DNA of 64,000 nucleotides from Topomyia yanbarensis (taxonomy: Eukaryota; Arthropoda; Insecta; Diptera; Culicidae), in the NCBI RefSeq assembly GCF_030247195.1, contig NC_080672.1, forward strand, positions 246,993,209 through 247,057,208, given 5' to 3'. Below the pieces are notes generated by a model. It ran no database searches, was not told where the DNA came from, and saw only the letters and a list, made by a program, of their open reading frames with translations. The position numbers and the translations under genes are program-made. Every line of letters starts with the position of its first letter. Within the stretch, counting starts at the first letter, position 1. Positions 1-16,529 of this stretch are shown piece by piece.

Positions 1-109
1 TCCCCGGGGGCGTCATGAACCGTCATAGGTGGCCAATGTGGTCAGACCCGCAAACTAGAGTAATGTTACATAAATTTTAATATGTTTTACATCATTTGAA
101 CATCATGGT

Positions 110-375
110 GGTACCAGTTTATATTGGAATTTGCTGTGTGACCGCACTCTTCAACCCGTAACTCCGGAACCGGAGGTCGGATCAACTAAAAAATCAATAG
201 CAGCTTATGGGAGCGTTACCTTTCAGATGAAACTAAGTTTGCGAAAATCGGTTAAGCCATCTCTGAGAAAATTGTGTGAGTTTAAATGACACACACACAT
301 ATACACACACACATACACACACAGACATTTGCCGATCTCGATGAACTGAATTGAATGGTGTATGACACTCGGCCC
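110..375 (+). repeat. Dispersed GGAACCGG/GTCGGATC module, copy 1
   Basis: The module reads, in order, a TGTGACCGCACTC box, an AACTCCGGAACCGGAGGTCGG box, a TATGGGAGCG box, an ACCTTTCAGATGAAAC box, GCGAAAATCGGTT, then a CA-rich microsatellite and CGATCTCGATGAACTGAA. The same ordered boxes recur at about 6170-6425, and in worn form at about 4608-4775, 5600-5720 and 5855-6035. From memory this kind of module is common in mosquito intergenic DNA. No tRNA-type promoter boxes were seen, so it is not called a SINE. Confidence 0.6.
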
Positions 376-696
376 TCTAGTTTCAGGCGGTGGTTCATCA
401 TATTTTCGGGGGATAATATGGTGTTGTGGTGTATAGTGAAATGTATGAAAGTAAATGCACTACCCCAATCAAGTGTTGACTAAAAGCCATTGTTTTCACT
501 GTACAAAAACAGTAGTTTAACAATAATTTATACTACAGTCTAATATGACATTACAATACAAAATCAATAAATTTTAACCTTTCTCCATAAAATTTCAAAA
601 TTCACTTATTTTGTGAAAAAGGAGATGGCGGGGTTAGACGGGGTTGGACGGTCGTACTTAACATTATAAAAATTGATATTTTTAATGCATTCAAAC

Positions 697-1266
697 CTAG
701 GGGCAGATCACTTGTGATGCATTTTTAAAAATCAGCGAAATTAAATGCATTTATTTCCATCAAAATAGAAATTCATAATGTATTTTGCGTTGCGTCCAAT
801 GTTTTTGCGTTGCGTGCAATGTTGTTTGCGTTGCGTGTAAGACGTCAAAATCCTACAGAAAAACTAGCCCTACATTTAACCGAAGACTCCATATCAAGAA
901 GACTGATATCTCTTTCCTTCCCCCATACAAACGAGAAGCGACAGAGGTTACAGCGCCTCTATTGGAAGAAGGGAGGAAGCTTTATGTAAAAATGTATATG
1001 TGTGTGTGCATCACTATGGAAAGTACCACCTTTACCCGCAAGTGGCGTTGCTGTTACTGTCCCCGGATTCTGGACAGAGTTGCCAGTCTTCTTGATATGG
1101 AGTCTTCGATTTAACAAAACGTCGAACAAAGTGGATCAGCGTAGGACGTTTGTTAAACAAACTTTTCTGCGAGGCAGTAGAAAGCTGATGCAAAAATGAA
1201 AATTAAACGCATTTTTTTCAATTTGATGCAAATTTGTTAAACATTCTTAGAGTGATGTGCCCCTAG
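697..1266 (+). mobile_element. hAT-like MITE, family A, 570 bp, TSD ATTCAAAC
   Basis: The element starts CTAGGGGCAGATCACT and ends in the imperfect reverse complement (AGTGATGTGCCCCTAG). It is bounded by an exact 8-bp direct repeat ATTCAAAC at 689-696 and 1267-1274. An 8-bp TSD is the hAT hallmark. The interior has GTTGCGTGCAATGT-type short repeats and no transposase. The related sequence at about 47,060-47,100 lacks the element and has a single target copy, which confirms insertion. Other copies: 6747-7316, 15141-16529 and 24159-24472. Confidence 0.88.
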
Positions 1267-2109
1267 ATTCAAACATTTCTTATATTGCTCATAGAAACAG
1301 TAACACGAAATGTTAATTAACTGTATAATTTATTGTTAGACAATAAAATTGATTGTTGCAAGAGATTTTATTACAAATTTGCTAGAAGAATTCCACGTCG
1401 AACAATGTAGAAATATTCTATGATTCAAGGATAATTACTTTTGTTAATTCGTTCAATAGTTTTTGACTTACTTCGAGAATTTGGTAAGCAGTAAACGTCA
1501 CGTTCAAAAATGTTCGAACGTTCGACTGTTTAATCTACCTATGATTATGACCTGAGTCAGGTCATGGTAAACGCCGGAGGATCATTTGGCTCGGTCTAAG
1601 CACAGACAAACAGACTGATTTGAGAAGTACATCGACCATATTCAACCGCATCGTAAAAAGCGATGAGCTGAAGCGACAGTAGGTAGCGCAAGTAAAGCAT
1701 TTAACAGGCGAAGCTCTAATAGAATTTCAAATTGTTTGAGTAAAAAGTGTTCACCATATTAAACTCTGGTTAGGAATTTTGCACTACCCCGCCGGACCAT
1801 TGTTTGAATGCAAGATTCCGTGTTGTCATTTGCCATACTGATAAATTGGAACCAAATTTATAATTTTAAACAATAAGTGATAATTTGATTCCATCTTTGG
1901 AATTACCGTATCGATGACAAAATGTTGGATTAAATTGATACACTGTATCAATTTGCCACAAATTCGTGTGTACCAATTTGGCCCAGGGTACGCACTTAAT
2001 GTTTATTTCTTGAAGTAGATGTAGTTGTAGTTGTAGATAGTATTCCATCTCCAGTGATTCAACCGATTCTAATTGGAAATGATTGTGTTATTAGCGCAGG
2101 AATACTACA

Positions 2110-2285
2110 AGTTAAGCTCAGCCGGAATGTTGGCTGGTTCTAATTCGCATTCCGGCTTCAGTGACACATTTTAGTTAGAATCGGTTTTATCAATGGAGCC
2201 GGAATATGGACTAAAATCAGCCAGAATTCCGGCTCATTTCCAAATGAACTTTACTAAGTGTACGCAAGATCCGTATACTGATTAC
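2110..2285. repeat. Foldback segment related to the 36,044 element
   Basis: Blocks GCCGGAATGTTGGCTGGTTC and later AGCCAGAATTCCGGCTCATTT pair as imperfect inverted repeats around a central AGAATCGGTT. The same arrangement in near-perfect form is at 36044-36211, and weaker forms are near 32040-32230 and 47590-47740. A 66-codon open frame across it (2193-2393) has no family resemblance and is explained by the repeat. Confidence 0.6.
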
Positions 2286-3127
2286 TGGAAGTCAGTTGGC
2301 CGATTGCAGCGCCGGCTAGCGGCTAGTTGTTGCTTGCTGATGTTCGGAGAAACTATTCTTGGCTCAGCGCAGTTTATAGCTGTCACGAAATAGATGACAA
2401 CACTCCTTTTGTTGACGAGCACTAGATGTGTTTGTGTATTGGTTTGGCACTCCCCCTCAACGTGAATTTTGATAATTATCTTTTAATCACAAAGCTCGGA
2501 TCTACATTGGGAAAGTGCCATTTGAGCCAACCACTACCGATTCCTGATTCTAGTTCTAAGTTAGACGAGATGTGATGACTATATCAACGTATTCCGTGTA
2601 TCAACCTCGGAAAACAACGCAGTTTACTTCAGCAAGTTAATATCATTATTGAAGCCACGCATAAAATGCTACCACTTCATTATTTTTGTTTTACTGCATA
2701 CTATTCTGCCCAAGTTGTACAGTAATGTTTCCATTTCGAGTGGGTACAGTCCAGCGTACCAAGTATTTCTGAATAACCCCACTATTCTGCGATTCAAAAT
2801 CGCCTTTGAACATTCTTAAAACGCAGATATATTTATTCAGCTATACTCTCTGCAATATTACCACAGATGACGGACATTTGGGCTAAAAATTTATGTGAAA
2901 ATCTGTCTAAGCATCTATTATCTGGGGTATAGCAGGATTCTCACATAGATTAAGGCGCAAATTTTCTCCCATCCGAATATATTTGACTGTAGCGTCCGAA
3001 GGACGTATGTCAGATGGCTTTCGCATAATTCAGTAAAACCCAGCTTTCTCTGGCTTTTCAATATAGCATTATCTCCTCTTCAAAGGCTTCGAAATACAAA
3101 AAACGAAAGTCTTCGAAACTGATCTGG

Positions 3128-3419
<292 letters not shown>

Positions 3420-3475
3420 CCAGATCGGTTTCGAAGACTTTCGTTTTTTGTATTTCGAAGCCTTTGAAGAGGAGA

Positions 3476-4500
3476 ACGACGGAACGAAAACTATTCAAGC
3501 AACCAAAAGTCAATACCTAAAAGTACCTACTCTTTAATGTTCACATTAAGTTCTTAGAGAACATTCAAGCTTTTATTGGGAATTTAGAAACAGATTAAAC
3601 CGCTATTAGAAATTGAACTGTTCGGAAAATTATTTAAAACAAAAAAATTTAGCATCCCTTTCTTATATGAACTTTTGATTGATTCAGTAAAATTTAGCTT
3701 GAATTACTCAAGTAAAACAAATAGCTCAACCCCGCCATAAGAAATTACCTTGCGGAAACATTCACGAGAACAATCGAAAGAAAATCTAAAAAGAATTTTT
3801 TTTTGTTTTAATAAAAATAAATATTTATTTTTTGTTTACACCTCCCCCCCCCCCCCTTCAGAAAAAAAAATTGTGCTGGGACATAATTTTTAAAAAAGAT
3901 TTGTAATGGCCTAATGGGATACAGTACGCTAGAGTGAGACCCCATGTTTCAGTTCGTGAATACATGGAGACAGTAGCGCTTTGCTTCCTCTAGTAGTTAT
4001 AATCTCTTTTGTAGAAACATTATAAGTATCATTGAAGCACATTAAAATTATGTGTCACACATGATAGTTATGTGTCTGCGAGCATATAGAATGCATGTGT
4101 TGCCACGCATTGATGATGTTTTTCAAAGAGCGTGTATATAAATTTTATGAGGCTTGTTAAAATATTGTATATTTGAAGCACATATGAATCATGTTTTGCT
4201 TCATACATCTAATTATACATATATAATTTTTACATGACTCATATAAAATTTATGAATGAGGAATTTATGTGCTTTTCCATACTAAAATTAGGTTCGGTTT
4301 TTTACCGTGTGCTGCATTTTTTTCATAAGAGCAATTTGGTTTAAAAAGAAAAAAAATAAAAGTTGTTCACTAAAAGGTTTTTGTATGTCTTTAATACAAT
4401 AATTTTTTCAGTTTGGCAGTTTATGATGGGGAAACGCGAATAACTTATATTATAAAAACCTGTTTTAATCCACCTAGAGGTGCACACATTTCACATTTCT
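3476..4500. other. Non-coding AT-rich DNA with a shared repeat end
   Basis: No gene seen. It contains a poly-C run at about 3845-3860. Around 3887-4016 are two end blocks (ACATAATTTTTAAAAAAGAT and CCTCTAGTAGTTATAATCTC) that recur at 12002-12160 around a different core. From 4030 to 4310 there are several short TTATGTGT and ATATGAA motifs, also seen near 12,230-12,830. Confidence 0.5.
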
Positions 4501-4607
4501 CCAAACTATGATTTAATAGCTGGTTCGTACAATATAACATTATGGAAATGACTTTTATTCTTATTACACTTGGTAAGTATATATAAGAGCACCTTTTTGC
4601 ATTCATC

Positions 4608-6060
4608 GCGGTATCGGTTTGAATCGGAGTTTTCTATGTGATCGCACTCCACAACTTGTACCTCCGGAGCCGAAAGTCGGATGGAGATGGAATTTAATAT
4701 CAGTTTCCGGGGACGCAACACCTTTCATTTGAGACTAAGTTGATCAAATCGGTCTAGCCAATTTCGAGAAACCAATATATCCGTTATTCTGAATTTGGAT
4801 GCTTCCGGATCCGTCGATGGTGGCCAGTGTGGCCAAAGAGACCTAGATCTACAAATTCAACAGTTCGTCGCTGTTGTGCTATCTTATGACAAGCGTCATT
4901 TTGCACATTTCGAGAAAAACGATTTGTAAAGTTTGAGATTGAATATCTTGCAATTGGTAAATAGTAGAAACAATTCAGAGAATACAATTGATGCTTCTGT
5001 CTATTCTGTATTAATCTCTCAAATAATATGAAGATCGGTTGACTATATTACGAGTTTTTGCTAAACATGTAAACAAAAGTCGCACTCATACGTGCCATAG
5101 GTGTGTATTGATGACAAAATTTGTATAGCGTGTCATAATCGTGCTTGGAAAATTTTCCATAGAAAAAAATCATCAATTATTAACTTTTCTTTATATCTTT
5201 GGCTTTATTTGGTATATAAACAATCGGTGAGATGCATTTTAAAGGAAATGAGTCAAGAAAACTATAAAAAATAATAACTTTTGGATACAGTGTTGCCAAA
5301 TATGCTATATTTCCAGTTTAAAACTAAAATTGCTTTTTCTCACATTTCGTGTATTTTTATTTTGAAAATGATTTTGCCATTGTGTTTCTCAGACATTTTT
5401 ACATAAAAAACATCTAATCCATCAAGATAACTTGTGCCAATGCCCAGACACAGTCATTTTAAGCAAATATCACAGAATTTCTCAGCACGTTTCTCGCTAT
5501 ATCTCAGTAACCAAGTAGGATGTTAAAATTCCGAAAACGCTATTTTGTAGAGATTTTTTAGACCAACAATATGGCATATTTAACTCAGTTTACCCCAAAA
5601 TGGCGTTTATCACGGCGACGCAATACTCAACTGCATATTTTACCTTCCATTTGAGACTTGGTTTGAGAAAATCGGTTCAGTCATCACCGAAAAACCGATG
5701 TGACTTTAATTGTGGAATATGCCCGGAATTCCGGAATCGTCGATAGTGGACAATATATTCAAAGAATGTTTGATTGGCAATCAGTGATCTAGATCTGCGA
5801 TTAGAAGTAATTTGGTGACCATTTCAATAGTTTTTAGCCTCTGAGGTATTACGATTGTACCGATTTATATGGAAAATTCCAGTGTATCCTTACGTGTTAG
5901 TAAGGATACACTGGAACTCCGGAAGCAAGAGTCAGAACCGAATGAAATTCAGCAGCAGTCAATGGTATTACTGTATCTTTCATTTGAAATCAAGTTTGTA
6001 AAAATCGGTAGAGAATTCGTTGGGGAATGGGTGTGATATTAGCTTAGGAACTTGGCGGGT
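4608..6060. repeat. Degenerate array of the GGAACCGG module
   Basis: Worn module copies follow each other here. The TGATCGCACTC/TACCTCCGGAGCC boxes are near 4637-4680, with the GGTGGCCAGTGTGGCC box at about 4820. CCATTTGAGACTTGG with GAAAATCGGTT is near 5646-5675. ACTCCGGAAGCAAGAGTCAG is near 5917-5935. The GGTGGCCAATGTGGTC box at 6090 (and 30) belongs to the same series. The DNA between is AT-rich with no gene. A perfect small hairpin at 5877-5916 lies in the last copy. Confidence 0.5.
5877..5916. repeat. Perfect 17-bp-arm hairpin
   Basis: TTCCAGTGTATCCTTAC is followed by a 6-base loop (GTGTTA) and the exact reverse complement GTAAGGATACACTGGAA. The other module copies do not show it, so it looks like a local inverted duplication. 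Confidence 0.85.
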
Positions 6061-10857
<4,797 letters not shown>

Positions 10858-10863
10858 ACAACT

Positions 10864-10951
10864 AGATTTTTATATAGAAAAGAATACAAAAACCAAGAAA
10901 AAATTCTACTAATTTTCCTTGGTTTTGATATACTTTTCTATATGAAAATCC
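10864..10951. repeat. Imperfect 42-nt-arm hairpin
   Basis: The arm GATTTTTATATAGAAAAG...ACCAAGAAAAAATT pairs with AATTTTCCTTGGTTTTG...CTTTTCTATATGAAAATCC, with scattered mismatches and a tiny loop. It sits directly past the end of the inverted arm. It could be a small MITE or a transcribed hairpin; the sequence alone does not say which. Confidence 0.6.
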
Positions 10952-12857
10952 AGTTAACAAATTTTCTATTGCGATCAGAGCTATGTTACCTGTTAAAACA
11001 TGTTAAGATATGTCTAAGGAACAACCTTTGATGATATGTGGGCATGTAGGGCCTATTAAATCAGAGTGTAAGTGATCTTCCTATGGAAACATAGCGAAAA
11101 TACGATTTTTGATTGGAGACACCTTTAAATCATGTCCAAATGAAGCCATTTTTGGCGAAAGTTCTTAAATTCACACCTAAAACAAACATTTGAGCTGACC
11201 CATGTATATTTCAAAACTTTTTCAAAATGTGGAGAGGTCTAATATTTAGCTTTGCTAGAGCCTTCTTGATCGCTGATGGCCAGACAAAGTCCTTTTGATT
11301 CCAGCGACCATCTCGACAATTTCGCTTGTTCCTGGTTTTTGGAATATTTTAGAATTAAGGTCTCTTCGGCTTTTTGGAAAACGGCTTATTCGATTTTCAC
11401 AAGCTTAGTCTTTAATGGAAGGTTTAGTAGCAGATTTTGGTCTGGTCAAGTTTATATGAATTGCACATTTGGTTGCGGAAATACGGTATGAACATTACGA
11501 TCACATATGAAATCTTTAAATGTCAAAAGCCTTTCGGTAAACCTCATGCATATTGAATATTGAACCGCATATAAATCGCCAGGAGTCTGATTTGAATTCA
11601 GATTGTTTCCTTATTGAAATTATTTTTGAATGCAATAATCGATTCTGTCTCTATCGGATGTTGCGTTTCAATCAATTGAGAAGTCGGTCTGTATTAGCCT
11701 TTCCATGAGATATTTGTTTGATAATTCACAGGCGGGTCTTCCTTCCACGAACAGTAAACGTTTCATTTGATGTTGGACTGGATCGATGATTTCATTCGGA
11801 CGTCAATCTACCCGAGAATGGTCAAAATAAAAATAATCATGGGATAGCAATTTCCCAAACTCCCATAATAGTTTTCTATGACGAAAAGCAAAACTATAGA
11901 AGCTATTGTTCTATAAAACGAGACAATTTCTTAATATTTTGGTTATTATAAAAAAATTATTTGCCCCCTGATTTTTTTCAACGATTTTGAAGGGGGGGGG
12001 GGTGACATAATTTTTAAAAAAGATTTGTAATGGCCACTTTGACATGTGTGTTCCCGGGACAATATGTGTCAAACTAATGGGCCTAGCATATGTAAGAGCG
12101 AGATAATAAATTATCAGTGTTAACAGCGACATGCGACCTCTAGTAGTTATAATCTCTTTTGTTTCTACACATATTTAAGATGCGTTTAAGAAATTAAAAA
12201 GATGAGACATGAACTTTAAGGGGTACTAATATATTTATCATGTGTTGAAAAATACAAAATGTTTCACACATAATTTATGTGCCATTCGTGAGTGTGTCAG
12301 AACATCAACATGGGGCAAGCAGCAGATAAATGATGAGTTTTATTATTTTATTTAGTGAGCTTTTCTGTGCAGCGAAACGAAGATGACTCGAGAAGTGGAT
12401 AAAACAGAAAAAGTTAAGTCCACCTGTTTCTGAATTTGTCCAATATAGTATTGATCCCGTTCTGTAGGTTTCAGGCTCGTTAAAATTGTGTATGTATGGG
12501 ATGGTGGCTTTCTGTTCTGGGATACTTCACAGCTGATTCTTATCGACACACGCTACGAATGTAATTAAACGAATAAAATTAAAATCTGTTCAATAGAAAA
12601 TTGTTTATTGAAAACAACGCAACTTGAATGTGAAATAAATATCATTTTGTCACAAATAAATATCATATTTCCGAAATATAAATTGTATGTATGAATCCAT
12701 AACACTCATAACGCACATCACATAACTTTCATGTATCATGCATGTAACAATTATTGATGGCCACGTATATATTATATTCTGTGAAAGCATGGATGTTATT
12801 TACGAACAACTATAAGAATTATGTGTGAAACTCTATTGTAAATTATTATATAGTTTC
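10952..12857. other. No gene seen; AT-rich DNA with repeat ends
   Basis: Nothing coding is supported. A poly-G run (about 11988-12001) precedes the block ACATAATTTTTAAAAAAGAT shared with 3887. The CCTCTAGTAGTTATAATCTC block at about 12135 is also shared. The 12,230-12,830 stretch is rich in ATGTGTGAAA/CACACATAA motifs. Confidence 0.4.
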
Positions 12858-13263
12858 CAGAGTTAAAAATATTCAAATTCATTGAATGAAAATTGATCAT
12901 ATTCAGGCGCATTCATTTTCAATATTCAGTGACGCAGCTGAAAACGTCAAACGAACAAACCACCCATTCATCCATGCATATTTTCATTCGTCTCCGATTA
13001 CTACACGAAGCGACCGTGCAGGCAACGAATCAAACGCATCAAAGTAGGCTCTGGCGCAATGTAAGCGACGATGATTGTTGTTTCATATGATTTGCCGGCA
13101 TTTGAAAACAGTTTCTTAGATAATTAGTGAAATGAATATATTGTACGATATTCAACTGAATGAATAACATGGATATTTGAATGAATATTTTTTCTATTCA
13201 CCACGAGTCGCATCAGGTTCATTTTCAGCCGTCAAAAAAGAGCTTCGATTATTTTTAACTCTG
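12858..13263. mobile_element. hAT-like MITE, 406 bp, TSD ATAGTTTC
   Basis: Terminal inverted repeats CAGAGTTAAAAAT and ATTTTTAACTCTG are flanked by exact 8-bp direct repeats ATAGTTTC at 12850-12857 and 13264-13271. The CAGAG start and 8-bp TSD fit the hAT superfamily. The interior has repeated TTGAATGAA/TTCATTCA motifs and no transposase frame. It landed in the loop of a palindromic site (ATGTGTGAAAC ... GTTTCACACAT). Confidence 0.88.
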
Positions 13264-13271
13264 ATAGTTTC

Positions 13272-14540
13272 ACACATAATAAAAATGTGCACTTTTTTAC
13301 CAGTGTAGTTTTCGTGATATTTTAGGTTTTTTGAACAAGAACAATTGCTTTGTTTTATTGCGATCTTTTCATAAGAACAATAGATGTTTAAAATAGTGTA
13401 ACCTTTCCTTTCATATCAACAAGGCGATATTGTAAACCGTTTGAAAGCTACATGAAAACAACCAAAGTATAATTCAACCATAGGGTCTGACTTTACGCTT
13501 TTCCGGGCATGCCGCTGAGGTCAAACCAATTTAATTCGCATTCGATAAAAATGGTAGAAGATAAAAGGTCAAGTCGTCGGATGAATCCTATATGACCCTA
13601 TTCCACGCTTTTCTTCCTTAAGTACTATGGCTTTTAGTATTAAAAATGCTTTACAACTTTCAGTCCCTTGCTTATTGAATGCCGTTAAACTTTTGAAGAA
13701 TTATCACGATATATTAAAGGATCAAATATTCTTAAATTACCGATAATTTCTATAAAATATTTATCATTCCAAATTTTTAAAATTACTTAGGGAATCCAAG
13801 CACCTATCAGCATAATTTTTATAGAAACTTTAAGGACTTAATAATGCGTTATAGAATCTAACGCTTGGTCGTCTCCCCAGGTTACCCATTATGTGCAACT
13901 GCTTCTCAATGATTGCCAATTTATGCATTTATTTTTATAGAAAGAATTTAATGGCATTTTCTTTTCCAACAGTACACTATCACCGGTGTAAAATTTTACG
14001 GAAAAGATACTTGGTTTGGTGTTCCATTTGGTGAAATTTTTTAAACTACAATAATCAATACTTTTGTATTCCTGTTCTGCAACTTGTTTAAAAACTGAAT
14101 TAGAAAACAAAGGATTGGATCAAACAAGACGAAGCATGCCATCTTTATCCGATGATTCATACCGTCGAATTTGACTGTGTAATATCACCTCTGTTGTTTT
14201 GATTAGATGTATTTGGCAAAATTCCACCTTATGAGAAATCACTCACCGTTCAAATCTTTCGTCAATTGGGACCTGGTGGACATCGTTGTAGATTTGTATG
14301 TTTATTCCATTGGAAGAATTATATCAGCATGTTCATTATTTTATGGATTTCACATATTTGAACACATTTTCTTACGGAATGGGCAAAAAATTTAAATTTT
14401 TTTAAGTGATCTAATGTTTTCCACTTTCATGTCTGAAAGCCATTTTCCTTTTTTTTAACGTCAAATGAAAAAGAGGATTGGATGTTTTGGTCGAACGAGT
14501 CAGAGATATAGTTACACGGTAAAAAAAACTTTCACCGGTA
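13272..14540. other. No gene seen
   Basis: AT-rich DNA with no recognisable coding or repeat structure apart from a short segment (GGTCAAACCAATTTAAT, about 13513) that recurs near 15050. Confidence 0.4.
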
Positions 14541-14787
14541 TATTCTGATTGCAGTTGAAAACTGGAAAATACAACCAGCGACAATCGTTTTTTCTCTTGT
14601 TGATATTCTGGTTGCAGTTGAAAATCGAAAAATTGGCTTGCGCTTTTTTTTCGCATCTTGTGTACATATTAGAGAATCAACTTGCGCATCATCTACACCA
14701 GTTGCGATTTAGTTCCGCATGCTGAAAATAGGAGAAAAATCGAAAGGCGTAAGTTCCCTATTTAGATTTTTAACTGCAACCAGAATA
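14541..14787. mobile_element. TTCTGGTTGCAGTTGAAAA foldback element
   Basis: The left end TTCTGATTGCAGTTGAAAAC (about 14542) and a second left end TTCTGGTTGCAGTTGAAAAT (about 14605) both pair with the right end TTTTTAACTGCAACCAGAA at 14767-14785. Two left ends and one right end suggest a partial duplication or nested insertion. A related element with longer arms is at 57757-57972. No coding sequence. Confidence 0.65.
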
Positions 14788-14830
14788 TACATGCATGTAT
14801 TGATACTACATGGGATAGTGGCAGGACTCA

Positions 14831-14996
14831 AGCGGACCCTACACGAGCAGAAATATTGACAATAAATCATATATATTGATGGTGTAAGGTAATTTTTGAA
14901 AATATTGATTCTGTAGAATTTAAATGGGATTGATGGATTGAAGCAGTCTTGTCAATATAATTATTGACAATATTTCTGCCTCGTGTAGGGTCCGCT
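14831..14996. mobile_element. Harbinger-type MITE, 166 bp, 3-bp TSD TCA
   Basis: Ends AGCGGACCCTACACGAG and CTCGTGTAGGGTCCGCT (the right end has one extra C inside) extend inward as AGAAATATTGACAAT/ATTGTCAATATTTCT. TCA flanks both sides (14828-14830, 14997-14999). A 3-bp TSD and AGCGG.CC ends match the element at 15264, so the two are relatives. PIF/Harbinger is the best-known superfamily with 3-bp TSDs, though its usual preference is TWA. Confidence 0.8.
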
Positions 14997-15263
14997 TCAG
15001 AGAATCGCTCAAATTAGCATAGGACAATATCACTGCAAGAAATCTCAAAGGTCAAACCAATTTAATGGAAAAGCGGAAAATGGCCTATAAAATAGAAATA
15101 CAAACGAATTATTGCTAATGTTCCGTTAATAACATATCTCCAAGGGGTTGATCACTTGTGATGCATTTTGAAAAATCAGCGAAATTAAATGCATTTCTTT
15201 CATCAAAATAGAAATTAAAAATGTATTTTGCGTTGCGTGCAATGTATTTTGCGTTGCGTGTAA

Positions 15264-16336
15264 AGCGGCCCTTACACGTTCAATATTTTTGTCAATACGC
15301 GTATTGACGATATTGTTACAATATTTCAATCCCATTTGAAATCCACATCGTCAATACAAGTTTTTTCGATTACACGTAGGGTAACGAGGGTATTTTGGAC
15401 CAGTACCGTATTTTGGACCACTTGACGATGATTTGTACATTTTTCCATTTAAAGCTCATAACAAATTGAAATATTGCAAACGTAACACTGAAATTATTAT
15501 GCTAGAAAGTAACTCCCGGTGTATTCTGAGTCAGATGGTTTAATAGGAACCATTGAATTGAAAATTTTTAATCGTGTTTTCACATTTCAGCTGAACTGAT
15601 CCAAAATCAGGAGGAGGTGGCATTGTTGTCACCAACATCGAGGAGTTATTATTTATAAAGTGCATACATTTCAATCATGCAAACATCATTATTATCTTTA
15701 TAAAATACATAAGAAATCGATTTTAGGTTGAAAAAAGCAATCAGATGTATGAAAATTGTTATTTTGGGTATGTCCAAAATATGTTAGCTATTTCCAAAGG
15801 ATAACATATTATCGCCATGCTCCCAATTAACTCTGACACCTCTTTGCATATCTACTCTGCATTAAAAAAAAGTTCTCTTTTTGTTCCCAGAAAAGCACTT
15901 CTTAGTCAATCATGTACAAATTCATCATACAAAGTAAGATATGTGAACATTTAGATGGTCCAAAATCTGTTTCGATATCGGTCCAAAATATGTTTACAGC
16001 AATGGTACAAAGGAAAATCGATGGTCCAAAATATGCTTTGTTTACGGTCCAAAATAAAGTTGATGGGTCCAAAATAAGAAAAATGCGCTTTCACGATTTG
16101 TCATTTTTCCCAATTATTAAGGTTTATTTGACTATTTAGAACACTACATATCCAAAAAAAATCATAATGCTGTACATATTAGCCTATGAAATGATCCAGA
16201 TTACGTAGCCAAACCGTGTTTTTTCAGATTTTTTCTCATGACTTCCTAAAGCGGTCCAAAATACCCCTGTTACCCTACAATACTTTTGTCAATACTGTCT
16301 AGTATTGACAAAAATATTGAACGTGTAAGGCCCGCT
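15264..16336. mobile_element. Harbinger-type MITE, 3-bp TSD TAA, inside the hAT-like MITE
   Basis: Ends AGCGGCCCTTACACGTTC and GAACGTGTAAGGCCCGCT continue as AATATTTTTGTCAATAC on both sides. The host reads GTGTAAGACGTC in uninterrupted copies; here it reads GTG-TAA-[element]-TAA-GACGTC, so the TSD is exactly TAA. Without its own insert (15379-16275) this element would be about 175 bp, close to its relative at 14831. Confidence 0.87.
15379..16275. mobile_element. TA-TSD element with GGTCCAAAATA repeats, innermost of the nest
   Basis: Terminal repeats GGGTAACGAGGGTATTTTGG and CCAAAATACCCCTGTTACCC are flanked by TA on both sides (15377-15378, 16276-16277), the Tc1/mariner-type signature. The core GGTCCAAAATA of the ends recurs inside at about 15957, 15982, 16022, 16049 and 16067. 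A 75-codon frame at 15912-16139 exists only because these repeats keep it open; it is not taken as a gene. Confidence 0.85.
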
Positions 16337-16529
16337 TAAGACGTCAAAACCCTACAAAAAACTAGCCCTATATTCAACACAACGTCGAATAAAGTGGATC
16401 AGCGTAGGACGATTGTTAAACAAACTTTTGTGCGAGGGAGTGCAAAGTTGATGAAAAATGGAATTTAAATGCATTTTTTCCTAATTTGATGCAAATTTGT
16501 TATACATTTCTAGAGTGATCTGCCTCTAG

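Larger units (their letters stand above)
15141..16529 (+). mobile_element. hAT-like MITE, family A, third copy, carrying nested elements
   Basis: The left end CAAGGGGTTGATCACTTGTG and right end AGAGTGATCTGCCTCTAG match the family A MITE at 697-1266, as do the GTTGCGTGCAATGT repeats (15230-15260) and the GTCGAATAAAGTGGATCAGC segment (16384-16403). Between them lies a 1,073-bp insertion (15264-16336). The 8-bp flanks (CATATCTC / CATTATTT) no longer match well, so this insertion is older than the 697 one. Confidence 0.82.

Noticed and set aside
785..1199. Open frames of 109 and 65 codons, also at 6835-7249
   Set aside because: They lie inside a hAT-like MITE, repeat GTTGCGTGCAATGT-type motifs, and have no family resemblance; identity between copies comes from the recent duplication.
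2193..2393. 66-codon frame, also at 8243 and inverted at 10285
   Set aside because: It spans inverted-repeat DNA; its conservation is that of the repeat.
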